A DNA stretch of 64,000 nucleotides. It comes from Acetobacter garciniae (GTDB lineage Bacteria > Pseudomonadota > Alphaproteobacteria > Acetobacterales > Acetobacteraceae). Shown here in pieces: positions 1 to 8,963 of this stretch. Where the stretch lies: the NCBI RefSeq assembly GCF_017377735.1, contig NZ_JAFVMH010000002.1, positions 186,001 to 250,000 of the forward strand, given 5' to 3'. The notes beneath the pieces are model-generated. The model saw only the letters and a program-made list of their open reading frames with translations. It was not told the origin of the DNA and did not search any database. Each line of letters begins with the position of its first letter. The stretch's first letter is position 1. Made by a program: the position numbers and the translations under genes.

Positions 1-2
1 CG

Positions 3-2273
3 ATGCGATTACGCTGCCGGACCGGTTTACTTGTAGCTCTTCTTTTTGCCAGCGCGCCTGCATCGGCGGCGGTGCGGGTTGTGGTCGGCCCCACGCCCAT
101 TCCCCACGGGCAGGCGAATGCCGCGGGCGATATCACGATCATGAACGATCGGGTGGCTGTGGCGATTGCGGTAAAAACCGCACCCCCCTGGGCCATTCCA
201 CACGGCGCGCTGATCGATGCGGCACCTGTTACAGGGGGTGTGATCGGCCCCGACCGGGTGACCTTCGCCGACTTCCTGCCCAATAGCTGGAGTGCGTGGC
301 CCAGTGACCGCCAGACCGTCCGGATTGTCGAGGATACACCGGCCGAGGCCATTGTGGAGGCGGTGCGCACATGGGGGCAGGTCGAAATCCGCACGCGCTA
401 TATTCTCAAGGACGCGGATGACAGCGTGCATCTGTCCGTCACCATGACCAATGGCGGGCCCAGGCCGGTGGAAAAGGCGCTGTCGGGCTTTGTGCTGTGG
501 TCGATGGGTGGGTATTTCTTCGGCGTTCCGGGCCTGCCAGACCAGACCGAGGGCCCGGCAGGCGGGGCGCTGGCGGACCGGATCACCGCCTATGATCGGG
601 ACTGGGCCATTGCCATGCACATGCCCGGCTTCGATCGCTTCGGCTTCGGGCAGAAGGACCTCTATCGCCAGACGACCCTTCTGCCCGGGCAGAGCGCTCA
701 GTTCGATGGATGGTTGCAGATTGTCCCGCGCGGTGACCTGGCACCCATTGTCGCCTCTGAAATCCAGCGTGAAGGCCAGGGTGTCGCGCAAATTTCCGGC
801 CGGGTGAGCGGGGCGGATGGCACCGGTCTGGCCGCCCCTGTCGTGGTGGTGGAAAAGAACGGCAGGCCCCTGGCCTGGACGCTGGGGCAGGACGGGCATT
901 ACGCCTTCACGCTCGCCCCCGGTTCCTACCGGTTCTACGCCACGGGTGAGGGCTATGCGAACACGCCCGGCGTTGCCGTGACCCTTGGCAAGGGGGACAG
1001 GCGCACGCAGGATTTTGCGGGGCTTGCACCACCGGGCCGCCTGCATCTTCTGGTGCATGACAGGGCTACGGGCAGGCCGGTCGATGCCAGTATCGCGATC
1101 GAGCAGGGCCAGCGCCCCCTTGTCCAATATCTGGGCCGGCACACCTTCTTTACCGAACTGGACCGGATCGGGCAGGCGGATATTCCGCTGGCCGTGGGCG
1201 ATTATGTTTTTTCCGTCCAGTCCGGTGCGGGCTTTACCGCGCGGCCCGTTCTTGTGAAAGTTCATATTCGCCCGGGCCAGACCAGCACGGAAGATGTCAG
1301 CATCGAGCGTCTTTTCCGCCCCGAGGCGCTGGGCTGGTACACGGCGGATATGCACCACCATTCCGATCAGGCCGATGGCGTCACCCCACCTGCCGATCTT
1401 GCCCGGTCCGAACTGGCGGCGGGGCTGGACCTGCTGCTGGTCAGCGATCACGATCTGACGACAAACCACAGGGCGTTGCAGGCCATCGCGGACCAGCGCG
1501 GTGTGCCGTTCATTCCTTCGGCGGAGTTCTCGCCCTCCTGGGGGCATTTCAATGCCTATCCCCTGCGGCTGGGTGAGCCGTTGCGGCTGGAAATGGCGAA
1601 GGCCACCGCCACCGATGTGTACAGGGAAGCCCGCCGCCTGGGTGCGACGACGATCCAGGTCAACCACCCCGACGCCCCGGGGGAAGGCTACCTGGCAAGT
1701 GTGGACAGGGGGGTTGCGCAAGGCGGGCTGGACCCCGCCTACGACCTGCTGGAAATCAACGGCACAATGCCCGGTGACGACACGAAGGTGCTCAACCGCG
1801 CCTGGGCGTCGTGGACTACAAATCACCCCTATTTCCTGACCGCCGGGTCGGATACGCATGATGTCTGGAACGCCCAATCGGGCAATGCGCGGCTTTACGC
1901 ATATGTGCCGGGCAAGCTGACAGTTACCGGCTTTATCGATGCGGCGCGTCATGGCCACGCCTTTGTCAGCCACGGCCCCCTGATCTTTCCCGATCATATG
2001 TTCGGGGAAACCTTTTTCGCACCCGCCGGCGGCACCGTTGCGCTTGGCTTCGACATTCGCGCCGTCAATGGTCTCAAGCGTGTCTCCATTATCCGTAATG
2101 GCAAGCTCGCGCGCCTGATCGATTATGATGGCAAGCGCGATACAGTCCATGTCACGGTGGATGCGGCAGGCGCGGCAGATGGCTGGTACGCCCTGAGCGT
2201 TGAGGATAAAGCGGGGTGCACCGCCTACACCAACCCGATCTGGGTACGGCCTGGACCAAAACCGGCCCATTGA
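3..2273 (+). CDS. Secreted CehA/McbA-type PHP-domain metallohydrolase
   Basis: 756 aa. An N-terminal signal peptide (about residues 1-22, ending ASA) indicates export to the periplasm. A beta-rich region follows, then a carboxypeptidase-regulatory-like fold near residues 270-345 and a PHP metal-hydrolase domain from about residue 440. Visible metal-site motifs are ADMHHHSDQADG (~447) and VSDHDL (~480), with further His/Glu residues such as SAEFSPSWGHF. In the CehA/McbA family such proteins hydrolyse esters, carbamates or phosphoesters; the natural substrate here is unknown. The ATG lies at the third base of the window, so the ribosome-binding site and promoter cannot be seen and a start further upstream cannot be excluded. 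It is followed by a 188-nt gap before the FAD monooxygenase on the same strand. Family assignment is fairly sure; substrate is not. Confidence 0.85.
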   Translation: MRLRCRTGLLVALLFASAPASAAVRVVVGPTPIPHGQANAAGDITIMNDRVAVAIAVKTAPPWAIPHGALIDAAPVTGGVIGPDRVTFADFLPNSWSAWPSDRQTVRIVEDTPAEAIVEAVRTWGQVEIRTRYILKDADDSVHLSVTMTNGGPRPVEKALSGFVLWSMGGYFFGVPGLPDQTEGPAGGALADRITAYDRDWAIAMHMPGFDRFGFGQKDLYRQTTLLPGQSAQFDGWLQIVPRGDLAPIVASEIQREGQGVAQISGRVSGADGTGLAAPVVVVEKNGRPLAWTLGQDGHYAFTLAPGSYRFYATGEGYANTPGVAVTLGKGDRRTQDFAGLAPPGRLHLLVHDRATGRPVDASIAIEQGQRPLVQYLGRHTFFTELDRIGQADIPLAVGDYVFSVQSGAGFTARPVLVKVHIRPGQTSTEDVSIERLFRPEALGWYTADMHHHSDQADGVTPPADLARSELAAGLDLLLVSDHDLTTNHRALQAIADQRGVPFIPSAEFSPSWGHFNAYPLRLGEPLRLEMAKATATDVYREARRLGATTIQVNHPDAPGEGYLASVDRGVAQGGLDPAYDLLEINGTMPGDDTKVLNRAWASWTTNHPYFLTAGSDTHDVWNAQSGNARLYAYVPGKLTVTGFIDAARHGHAFVSHGPLIFPDHMFGETFFAPAGGTVALGFDIRAVNGLKRVSIIRNGKLARLIDYDGKRDTVHVTVDAAGAADGWYALSVEDKAGCTAYTNPIWVRPGPKPAH

Positions 2274-2461
2274 ATCCGGCGACCACCCCACCCTTTCGCC
2301 CCAGCGCGGCGTGCGATGAAGGGGCGCACCTGCGCCACCCTTGCGCGAGCCCCCTATAGCGTCGCCCTGTGACAGGCAGGGCGGAAACCATCCGGGCCTT
2401 GCGGGGTTTGGGCTGAACAGGCCTGTATCGGGCTGGGTGTTTTCTCCTGCGGGTAAAAACC

Positions 2462-3943
2462 ATGTCGAAGCCTGTTCTTGTCGTGGGTGCGGGGCCGGTG
2501 GGGCTGACCATGGCCGCCGAACTTGCCCGCTACCGCGTTCCCGTCCGGCTGATCGAGACATTGCCCGCGCGCACCGATCAGTCCCGCGCCCTTGCCGTCT
2601 GGTCCCGAACCCTGGAGCTTCTCGATGCCGCGGGCTGCGCCGATGCCTTCGTGGCGACCGGCCTGCATGCCAGCACGCTGGGCATTCATTCGGGCCGGCA
2701 GCGTCTTGCCCGTGTCACGTTCAAGGGGATTGCGTCGTCTTTTCGTTACCTGCTCATTATCGCGCAATCGGAAACGGAACGCCTGCTGGAAGAGCATTTC
2801 CTGACCCTTGGCGGAACAATCGAGCGTACTACCGAACTGACAGGCTTTGTGGATACGGGGGAGGGGGTTACGTGCACCCTCACGCATGCCGGGGGCGAAA
2901 GCGAGCATGTGGATGCAGGCTGGCTCATCGGCTGCGATGGTGCGCATTCCTTCGTGCGGCGCAGGCTTGGGCTGGGTTTTGAAGGCGATACCCTGCCCAC
3001 CGGCTTCATCATTGCCGATACGCGGGTTGCGGGCCTTGCCCTCCCCCCGGACGAGCTGGCCATTTTCTGGCATCATGACGGTGCGGTCATGTTTTTTCCG
3101 ATATCACCCGGCCGCTACCGGATTATTGCCGATATCGGTGCAGCACCGCCGCCTGCAATGGATCTGGGCGTGGTGCAGGCGATTGTCGACCGGCGGGGGC
3201 CGGGGGGTGTCAGCCTGTCCGATCCGCTGTGGCTGTCGCATTTCGGCGTCAACGAACGCAAGGTACGCACCTACCGCGCCGGGCGCGTGTTCCTGGCGGG
3301 GGATGCCGCCCATATCCACAGCCCCGCCGGCGGCCAGGGCATGAATACGGGCATGCAGGACGCCTTCAACCTCGCCTGGAAACTGGCCCTTGTCGTACGG
3401 GGGGAGGCTAGGCCAGACCTGCTGGACAGCTACAGTGCTGAACGCAGTACCGTCGCGCAACAGGTGCTGAACGATTCCGGGCGCATTACCCGGGTTGTCC
3501 TGCTCAAAAACCGCTTGGCCCGGCTGGTGCGCTGCCTTGTCGTGCGTGGGCTTTTCCGTATTCCCATGGTTCCGCGCGCCATTGCCAACCGGCTGGCGGG
3601 GACCAGGGTGGGCTATGCGCACAGCCCCCTCAACGCCGGTTGCGCCACCGGCCTGCGTGGTCCGCGCCCGGGGCAGCGCTTTTGGGCCGATCATCCCTTG
3701 GGGCGCGGGGACGCACCCCGTTTTACACTGGCTGCCACGGATACCCCCGATGTGCGGGTGATCATCGCGCGTCATGCCGCCCTGCTGAACCCCGCTCCAT
3801 GCCCGCCGCCCGATAAAAACGGCATCTGGCTGGTACGGCCGGATGGCTACGTTGCCGCCGCCGCCCGAAGCGCGGACTGGCTGGTGATCGATGCCGCCCT
3901 GGCAAGAATAGCCGCCAGCCCGCCAGTGCCGGAACGTATCTGA
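2462..3943 (+). CDS. FAD-dependent aromatic-type monooxygenase
   Basis: 493 aa, class A flavoprotein monooxygenase of the PheA/TfdB/MhpA group. The N-terminal dinucleotide fold carries GAGPVG (residues ~9-14). The DG motif is at GCDGAHSFVRR (~157) and the FAD ribityl-binding GD motif at FLAGDAAHIHSPAGGQG (~278). These three motifs in order define the family, which hydroxylates phenolic or similar aromatic rings using NAD(P)H and O2. No ring-cleavage enzyme lies next to it, so the substrate cannot be inferred. The C-terminal thioredoxin-like tail found in phenol hydroxylase relatives seems present but short. The start ATG has only a weak ribosome-binding site. A hairpin with a following T-rich stretch sits 40 nt after the stop. 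Confidence 0.85.
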   Translation: MSKPVLVVGAGPVGLTMAAELARYRVPVRLIETLPARTDQSRALAVWSRTLELLDAAGCADAFVATGLHASTLGIHSGRQRLARVTFKGIASSFRYLLIIAQSETERLLEEHFLTLGGTIERTTELTGFVDTGEGVTCTLTHAGGESEHVDAGWLIGCDGAHSFVRRRLGLGFEGDTLPTGFIIADTRVAGLALPPDELAIFWHHDGAVMFFPISPGRYRIIADIGAAPPPAMDLGVVQAIVDRRGPGGVSLSDPLWLSHFGVNERKVRTYRAGRVFLAGDAAHIHSPAGGQGMNTGMQDAFNLAWKLALVVRGEARPDLLDSYSAERSTVAQQVLNDSGRITRVVLLKNRLARLVRCLVVRGLFRIPMVPRAIANRLAGTRVGYAHSPLNAGCATGLRGPRPGQRFWADHPLGRGDAPRFTLAATDTPDVRVIIARHAALLNPAPCPPPDKNGIWLVRPDGYVAAAARSADWLVIDAALARIAASPPVPERI

Positions 3944-3983
3944 AACACGGCGGCCGAGCGCAGCCGCGCGACCAGAATAAAAA

Positions 3984-4019
3984 ATGGAAACCTTACGTTT
4001 CCATGGTTGTTGTTTCTTG
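3984..4019 (+). terminator. Hairpin terminator after the FAD monooxygenase
   Basis: A perfect 8-bp stem (ATGGAAAC / GTTTCCAT) with a 5-nt loop is followed by GGTTGTTGTTTCTT. It lies 40 nt past the monooxygenase stop and 107 nt before the YceI gene, so it probably separates the two transcripts. Confidence 0.5.
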
Positions 4020-4125
4020 TGGCAATCCGGACCGGTAAGGAAGATGCCATAGAAACGGGGGGCCGGGGCCACGACGGATCATGCGGCCCGGTCCATGAAT
4101 TCAGGACTGAACGGAGTAATATTTC

Positions 4126-4743
4126 ATGGCTTACAAGCTGTTTTCCTTGCCTGTGGCAGGTCTTGCACTCGGTCTGGTGGCGGCCAACCCGGCTTGTGCG
4201 CAGGTCGTGACCGATGCGGCGCAGGCCCAGTCCGGCACCTACGATGTCGAGCCCGCGCATACGCAGATCACGTTCTCGGTCCTGCATCTTGGTTTTACAA
4301 ACTATTCCGGTGTTTTTTCCAACGTGTCGGGCACGCTCAGCCTGGATACGAAAAACCCGGCCACGTCCAGACTGTCGGTGAGCATTCCCGTGGCGTCCGT
4401 GCAGACCACAAGTGCCAGGCTGACCGATGAACTCAAGGGCGATCAGTGGTTCGATACGGCAAAATTCCCCGCCGCGACCTTTGATTCGACCGCCATCCGA
4501 ATGACCGGCAAGAACGATGCCGTGGTGACCGGCAACCTGACCCTGCACGGTGTCACCAGGCCCGAAACGCTGCAAGTCCACTTTATCGGGGCGGGCGTGA
4601 ACGCGATGGACAAGAAATACACAGCAGGTTTCGAAGCAACAGCGACACTCAAGCGCAGCGATTTCGGCGTGAAAATGTACGTCCCCTACGTGTCCGATAG
4701 CGTGACGCTGCGCATTGCCGGTGCCTTCGAACGGCGGGACTGA
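4126..4743 (+). CDS. YceI-family periplasmic lipocalin-like protein
   Basis: 205 aa with a cleavable signal peptide (about residues 1-25, ending ACAQ). The mature part matches YceI: it opens with the typical YDVEPAHTQITFSVLHLGF block. It also has the conserved 'FDTAKFPAATFDS' and 'VTGNLTLHGVTRPETLQV' segments and ends in a beta strand before AFERRD. YceI proteins form an extended lipocalin barrel that binds polyisoprenoid lipids such as ubiquinone-type molecules; many are induced by acid or base stress. A GGAG lies nine bases before the ATG, supporting this start. It faces the SDR gene tail-to-tail with one copy of the dispersed repeat between them. Confidence 0.93.
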   Translation: MAYKLFSLPVAGLALGLVAANPACAQVVTDAAQAQSGTYDVEPAHTQITFSVLHLGFTNYSGVFSNVSGTLSLDTKNPATSRLSVSIPVASVQTTSARLTDELKGDQWFDTAKFPAATFDSTAIRMTGKNDAVVTGNLTLHGVTRPETLQVHFIGAGVNAMDKKYTAGFEATATLKRSDFGVKMYVPYVSDSVTLRIAGAFERRD

Positions 4744-4765
4744 TCCACGCAGATACAAGACAGAT

Positions 4766-4845
4766 AAAAGTTTTTGGTGAAGCTTTTTTCAAAAAGCTTC
4801 AAGGAACGTCGCCTTTTTGAAAAAAGGCGACACCTGGAAACTTTT
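4766..4845 (+). repeat. Dispersed double-hairpin repeat, copy 1
   Basis: About 80 bp. Outer arms (AAAAGTTTTTGGTG and its near-complement ending AACTTTT) enclose two hairpins: GAAGCTTTTT-TC-AAAAAGCTTC and GTCGCCTTTTT-GA-AAAAAGGCGAC. It lies between the convergent YceI and SDR genes. The orientation marked + has the AAGCTT hairpin first. Eight copies occur in this window. Confidence 0.9.
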
Positions 4846-4905
4846 ACCGGTTCTTATCAATGCGTTGTTTTGAACCGCTCTTTCAAACTGGCCAGCCGCG
4901 CGGGC

Positions 4906-5763
4906 TTACAACATCGGCCGCCCGCCGGTAACGGGGAGAATGGCCGAACTGATGTAACTGGCTTCGTCCGAGGCCAGGAGAACATAGGCCGGAGCCAGTT
5001 CTGCGGGCTGCCCCGCACGGCCCATGGGCGTGTTCTGGCCGAAGGTCCGCACCGCTTCGGGCGGCATGGTGGAGGGGATCAGCGGGGTCCAGATCGGGCC
5101 GGGGGCGACGGCGTTGACCCGTATGCCCTGCGCGGCCAGAAGCTGGCCCAGCCCTGCCGTAAAGTTCGCAACAGCGCCCTTGGTCGCGGCATAGGCCAGC
5201 AGGTGTTCGGACGGGGATGTCGCGTTGATGGATGTGGTGTTGATGATCGCGGCCCCCGGCTTCATGTGCGGGACGGCGGCCTGGCATAGGAAGAATATGC
5301 TGTAGATATTGGTGCGGAAGGTCCTGTCCCACTCGGCCTCGTCAATATCGGCCAGATTTTCGATACTTTTCTGATGTGCGGCGTTGTTGACAAGAATGTC
5401 GATGCCGCCGAAGGCATCGAGCGTGCGTGCGACAAGGGCCTGGCAATGCTGCCGCTCCGTAATGTCGCCGGGAAGCAGAAGGGCCTTGCATCCGGCTTCC
5501 TCCACCCAGGATGCGCTCTCCTGTGCATCGTCATGTTCATTGTAGTAGGCAATGGCCACGTCGGCCCCTTCGCGCGCGAAGGCGATCGCCACCGCACGCC
5601 CTATGCCGGAATCGCCGCCGGTAATCAGGGCTTTTTTCCCCGCCAGGCGGCCTGAACCCTTGTAGGTGGCCTCCCCATGGTCGGGGCGGGGCCGCATGGC
5701 GTCGGTCCGCCCGGGCGGTTTCTGCTGCTGGGGGGGAAAGCCCTGCTCGGTGTCGGGTGTCAT
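4906..5763 (-). CDS. Short-chain dehydrogenase/reductase of the YghA/GSP39 group
   Basis: 285 aa. It has the extended N-terminus (proline- and glutamine-rich, then RPDHGEATYKGSGRLAGK) typical of the YghA / Bacillus YdaD (GSP39) subgroup of SDRs. The cofactor loop TGGDSGIGRAVA, the NNAAH motif, the catalytic serine region (TTSINA) and the YAATK catalytic motif are all present. These NAD(P)-dependent oxidoreductases are often stress-induced; their substrate is not established. A strong GGAGAGG precedes the ATG. It lies upstream-to-downstream with the DUF4142 and KGG-repeat genes on the same strand, which are also stress-type proteins, though gaps of over 100 nt make one operon uncertain. Confidence 0.9.
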   Translation of the reverse strand: MTPDTEQGFPPQQQKPPGRTDAMRPRPDHGEATYKGSGRLAGKKALITGGDSGIGRAVAIAFAREGADVAIAYYNEHDDAQESASWVEEAGCKALLLPGDITERQHCQALVARTLDAFGGIDILVNNAAHQKSIENLADIDEAEWDRTFRTNIYSIFFLCQAAVPHMKPGAAIINTTSINATSPSEHLLAYAATKGAVANFTAGLGQLLAAQGIRVNAVAPGPIWTPLIPSTMPPEAVRTFGQNTPMGRAGQPAELAPAYVLLASDEASYISSAILPVTGGRPML

Positions 5764-5906
5764 GGGGCCTCTCCATTTTCTTCAGGCGGCACGCGCTGCC
5801 TTGTCGTGCCTGACATGAAAACGACCGCCACGGCCCATGGGCCGGTCATTGCCGATGGGCACGGGGCAAGGCAGCGGGTCCGGTGGCATGGGGTTGATAA
5901 AAAAGA

Positions 5907-6434
5907 CTAATGGGGCAGGGCTTTTGCCATTTTCAGGTGGTCCTCAAGCCGTGGCAGGGTCTGGGTGGCCCAGGTTTTCAATGCCGGGTTGTCGCCATCC
6001 TGGGAATAGCGACGGAAAAGGGACACCGCATCCTCATGTCCCGAAATCTGGTCCTTGCGGTATTCGCGGGTAAAGCTGGTGCCCTGCAGGCCCTTGAGCT
6101 TGTCGAGCGTTGCCTGGTGGCTGTCGTCCATGGCCGTGGGCTGCGTGACCGGCAGGTTGTTGCTGGCGATAATATCCTTCAGATCGGCGGATGTTTTCTT
6201 GTGATCCTGGATCATCGTCGTGGCAAAGGTGTTCAGCGCATGGTCCTGACCCTGAAGGGCCAGTTCGCTGGACTGGATTTCGAACAGATCGCTGACTGTC
6301 GCGATCTTGACGAAATCCGCCGTTGTGGGCGCGGCCCCCACCAAGGCATTCATGCCGGTTTTTTCTGACAGGGATTGCGCTCCTGCGGGCACCGACAGGC
6401 TTAAAGCCATAAGGAGCATGAGACTTTTTTTCAT
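5907..6434 (-). CDS. DUF4142 secreted ferritin-like protein
   Basis: 175 aa with a signal peptide (about residues 1-19, ending AGAQ). The mature protein matches DUF4142, a four-helix, ferritin-like fold. It contains the usual ADFVKIATVSDLFEIQSSELAL opening helix, ATTMIQDHKKTSADLK, and the C-terminal DAVSLFRRYSQDGDNPALKTWA segment. DUF4142 proteins are common in the periplasm of acetic acid bacteria and other alphaproteobacteria; the function is unknown, with a stress role often suggested by context. A GGAG-type site precedes the ATG. Confidence 0.92.
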   Translation of the reverse strand: MKKSLMLLMALSLSVPAGAQSLSEKTGMNALVGAAPTTADFVKIATVSDLFEIQSSELALQGQDHALNTFATTMIQDHKKTSADLKDIIASNNLPVTQPTAMDDSHQATLDKLKGLQGTSFTREYRKDQISGHEDAVSLFRRYSQDGDNPALKTWATQTLPRLEDHLKMAKALPH

Positions 6435-6637
6435 TGGAAGGCTCTCCTAGATCAGGGCGAGAACGAGGGATCGCCCGCCAGCACTCCCTTGGGCGAAACG
6501 CCCCGTGGGCAGGGCTGGTCCCTGAGCAGGACGCCCTGAGCAGGACGATCGGGTCACTGGCTGTGGATTTCTGCTGTTGAGAGGGGTGAAGGTGAACGGC
6601 AAAAGGGCGGCTCCTTGCAGGGGCCGCCCTTCCGGGG

Positions 6638-6922
6638 TCACGTCTTGCCGGAACTGTGCTGGCCACCCTTGTGGGTGGAGTCAGACGCGTGTTTCGACTC
6701 CCCGGTTGATTTCGACGTGCTGTGGGTGCCGGCACCCTGTTTCATCCCTTCGCTGTCTTTGCCGTGGCTGTGTTGCCCGCCTTTCTGCCCGGCTTCCGAC
6801 GCTTTCTTGGGGTCGTTGGCAAAATTGCCCGGGTTATGGGCAGCGCCACCGCCGCCCCGGCTGTCGGCAGGCGCCATCGGGGGGAGGGTGCGGGCGTGAA
6901 CGCCATGGATCTGATAAGACAT
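6638..6922 (-). CDS. Small KGG-repeat general-stress-type protein
   Basis: 94 aa, highly hydrophilic and glycine-rich. It contains the con-10/GsiB-like pattern GGAAHNPGNFANDPKKASEAGQ followed by KGGQHSHGKD, and a second KGGQHSSGK at the C-terminus. Such proteins (E. coli YciG, Bacillus GsiB, fungal con-10) are intrinsically disordered and stress-induced. The reading frame stays open upstream to 7081, but the ATG at 6922 (MSYQIHGV) is preceded by AAAGGAGACGACT, an excellent ribosome-binding site, so this start is chosen. The central Ser/Thr/Lys/His-rich stretch is low complexity. Confidence 0.85.
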   Translation of the reverse strand: MSYQIHGVHARTLPPMAPADSRGGGGAAHNPGNFANDPKKASEAGQKGGQHSHGKDSEGMKQGAGTHSTSKSTGESKHASDSTHKGGQHSSGKT

Positions 6923-7417
6923 AGTCGTCTCCTTTCGCGATTGCAGCGGCTCTGGAGAATGGTGTCGGTCCCCGATCCCATGAGGGTTGCGAGAAAGACG
7001 ATCTCCGCAACGGCCACTGTGAAGCCTCAACGACAGGAAGATAGAGCAGTTGCAGTAAAAATAAGGAAAATATAAATACAATTTGAGTTATTATTTTCAC
7101 GCGGAAAGATTTATACGGTATCGATACCGTAATAATATATCGTTATGCACTGCAAAACATCGAACAGGATCAATGCCCTTCTCCCCCCCCCGGCCTGCGG
7201 GCAGGGTGCCTTGTCGGGCAGGCTGCAAGAGGATCAACCCTTTCATGGAGGCGGGACGATAATATGTTTTGCGCCGTGGAGTGGGACGTTTTTCGTATTG
7301 TCTTTCCTCCTGTCGGGCTTGAGGCGGGGCAGGGAAGGTTGCTCACAATTCCGTGATGTTATCGCCGTCGGGGTCATGCCTTTCGAACCCTTGCCGGCGC
7401 CCCGCATTAAGGGGGGC
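6923..7417. other. Non-coding stretch upstream of the KGG gene and the aldo/keto reductase
   Basis: About 495 nt without a convincing gene. The part from 7040 to 7145 is AT-rich, in contrast to the surroundings, and contains an 18-bp perfect palindrome at 7114-7131. It presumably holds divergent promoters for the KGG-repeat gene (minus) and the aldo/keto reductase (plus). Confidence 0.6.
7114..7131. promoter_or_regulatory. 18-bp perfect palindrome in AT-rich intergenic DNA
   Basis: TACGGTATCGATACCGTA is its own reverse complement over all 18 bases. It lies in an AT-rich divergent intergenic region, 192 nt upstream of the KGG-repeat gene. This is the size and symmetry of a dimeric-repressor operator; no regulator gene is adjacent, so the cognate protein is unknown. 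Confidence 0.45.
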
Positions 7418-8540
7418 ATGACCGATGAGGACCCAATGACAGCAACCCGACGTAATCTTCTCGCACTGTCCGCCCTGGGGAGTGCCGCCGTCCTGATGGC
7501 CCGGCCCGGCCACGCCCAGGGGGGCCAGCAGGCCGGAGATGTCATGCCCACGCTGGGCCCGGTGACCCGCACCGCCCTGCCGGTGAACACAAGCCAGCCG
7601 GGCCAGCGGCTTCGCCCCCTGCACGGATGAGGACGCGCAGGCGACCCTGCAAGCCGCATGGGACTGCGGTGTCCGCTATTTCGATACCTCGCCCTGGTAC
7701 GGGCTGGGGCTGAGCGAGCGGCGTTTCGGCCATTTCCTGCATACCCGCGCGCGCGATGACTTCGTGCTGTCCACCAAGGTCGGCCGCCTGCTGAGCGCGG
7801 CGCCAAAGCCACCGGCCACGATGTGGCATGACCCCTCCCCCTTCGCCTATCGCTATGACTATACGGCCGAAGGCGTGCGCCGCTCGGTGGAGGACAGTCT
7901 GCAGCGGCTGGGGCTTTCGCGGATCGATATCGTCTATATCCACGACCTCTCGCCCGAAAACAGGGATATGGGGGACCATTGGACGACCTATTTCGACCAG
8001 GCGACCAAGGGCGCTATTCCCGAACTGACCAGAATGCGTGAGGAAGGCACCATCAAGGCATGGGGGCTGGGCATCAACACGCCGCAGGCGGCCCTGCGCA
8101 CGCTAGAGATCGGCGATCCCGACATTGTCCTGCTGGCAACGCAGTATTCCATCCTCCATCATGACGAAGCGCTGGAGCAGACCCTGCCCGCCCTGGCGCG
8201 TCGGGGCGTGTCGGTCGTGGTCGGCGCCCCCCTGAACGCAGGCTATGCCGCCGGTCGCGACCGCTATGACTATCAGGGCACCATTCCGCCGGGCATGGCG
8301 CGCAAGCGCGAGCGGATGAGCGTTATCGCCCAGCGGCACGGCGTGGACCTGCGTACGGCCGCCCTGCAATTCGCGACGGCCAACCCGACGGTGGCGGCGG
8401 TCATTCCGGGTGCGCGCAACGCAGCGCAGGTGCAGGCCAACGCGCGCTCCATGGAGGTTGCGATTCCCGCCGCGTTCTGGAGCGAACTGAAGCAGAAAAA
8501 ACTGATAGCCCAGGCCGCGCCGATACCCTCCCAAATATGA
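7418..8540 (+). pseudogene. Tat-exported aldo/keto reductase, frameshifted
   Basis: Two reading frames together give one aldo/keto reductase of the D-threo-aldose 1-dehydrogenase / pyridoxal dehydrogenase group. The 5' part (ATG 7418, preceded by AAGGGGGG) encodes a twin-arginine-like leader TRRNLLALSALG ending in GHAQ and stops at 7630. The remainder continues in another frame from about 7587 to 8540. It carries the catalytic tetrad: Asp and Tyr in RYFDTSPWYG, Lys in STKVGR and His in YIHD. It ends with the family's ARKRERM...LRTAALQFATANP segment. Stops at 7563 and 7584 in the second frame place the shift between about 7587 and 7620. One extra base (or a small deletion) would explain it. 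It may be a true pseudogene or an assembly error; ribosomal frameshifting is unlikely since no slippery site is seen. Confidence 0.8.
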
Positions 8541-8963
8541 GGGAAGATCGCCGCCACGCCGCAGACCCGCCCTTCCTGGCTGGGTTTTTTAGAAATAACG
8601 AGAACGTGATATGACAAGTTAACGTTTTGATAATCAATCTTAACAAAACCTAACCTCGGCCAGAAGTTTATCGCTATATTCAGGAGCTTCCCCCATGACG
8701 GCGATCATTCTCCCCGGCCTGTTTCTGCCGGTCGAAGGATGTGTGCGCCCCCGTCGTGTCGAAGGGTCTTGACCCACGCACCCGTGGCCATGGCCGGTCC
8801 TGCGCGGAACGGGCCCGGTGGGGGATGGGGGGGCGGGTATTCTTTATGACAAGCGTATGAATATATCAGGAAATTTCGGTTCAAAAGTGGCTTTTCAACA
8901 AGGACCGTCCGGCTGGAAGTGGATTGTTGACAGGAACGTCTCGGAAAGCGGAGTGATTTTAGC
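8541..8963. other. Intergenic region upstream of the chemoreceptor
   Basis: 423 nt. The only coding hint is a 25-codon frame from ATG 8695 to 8772, preceded by CAGGAG at a slightly long spacing; nothing identifies it. The segment 8595-8690 is comparatively AT-rich and could hold the promoter of the chemoreceptor. Confidence 0.5.

Noticed and set aside
27-2561. 844-codon open frame on the minus strand
   Set aside because: Antisense to the PHP hydrolase; no recognisable domains and a composition typical of shadow frames.
8695-8772. 25-codon frame upstream of the chemoreceptor with CAGGAG before it
   Set aside because: Too short to support without conservation data; the spacing of the ribosome-binding site is long and nothing suggests a leader peptide.
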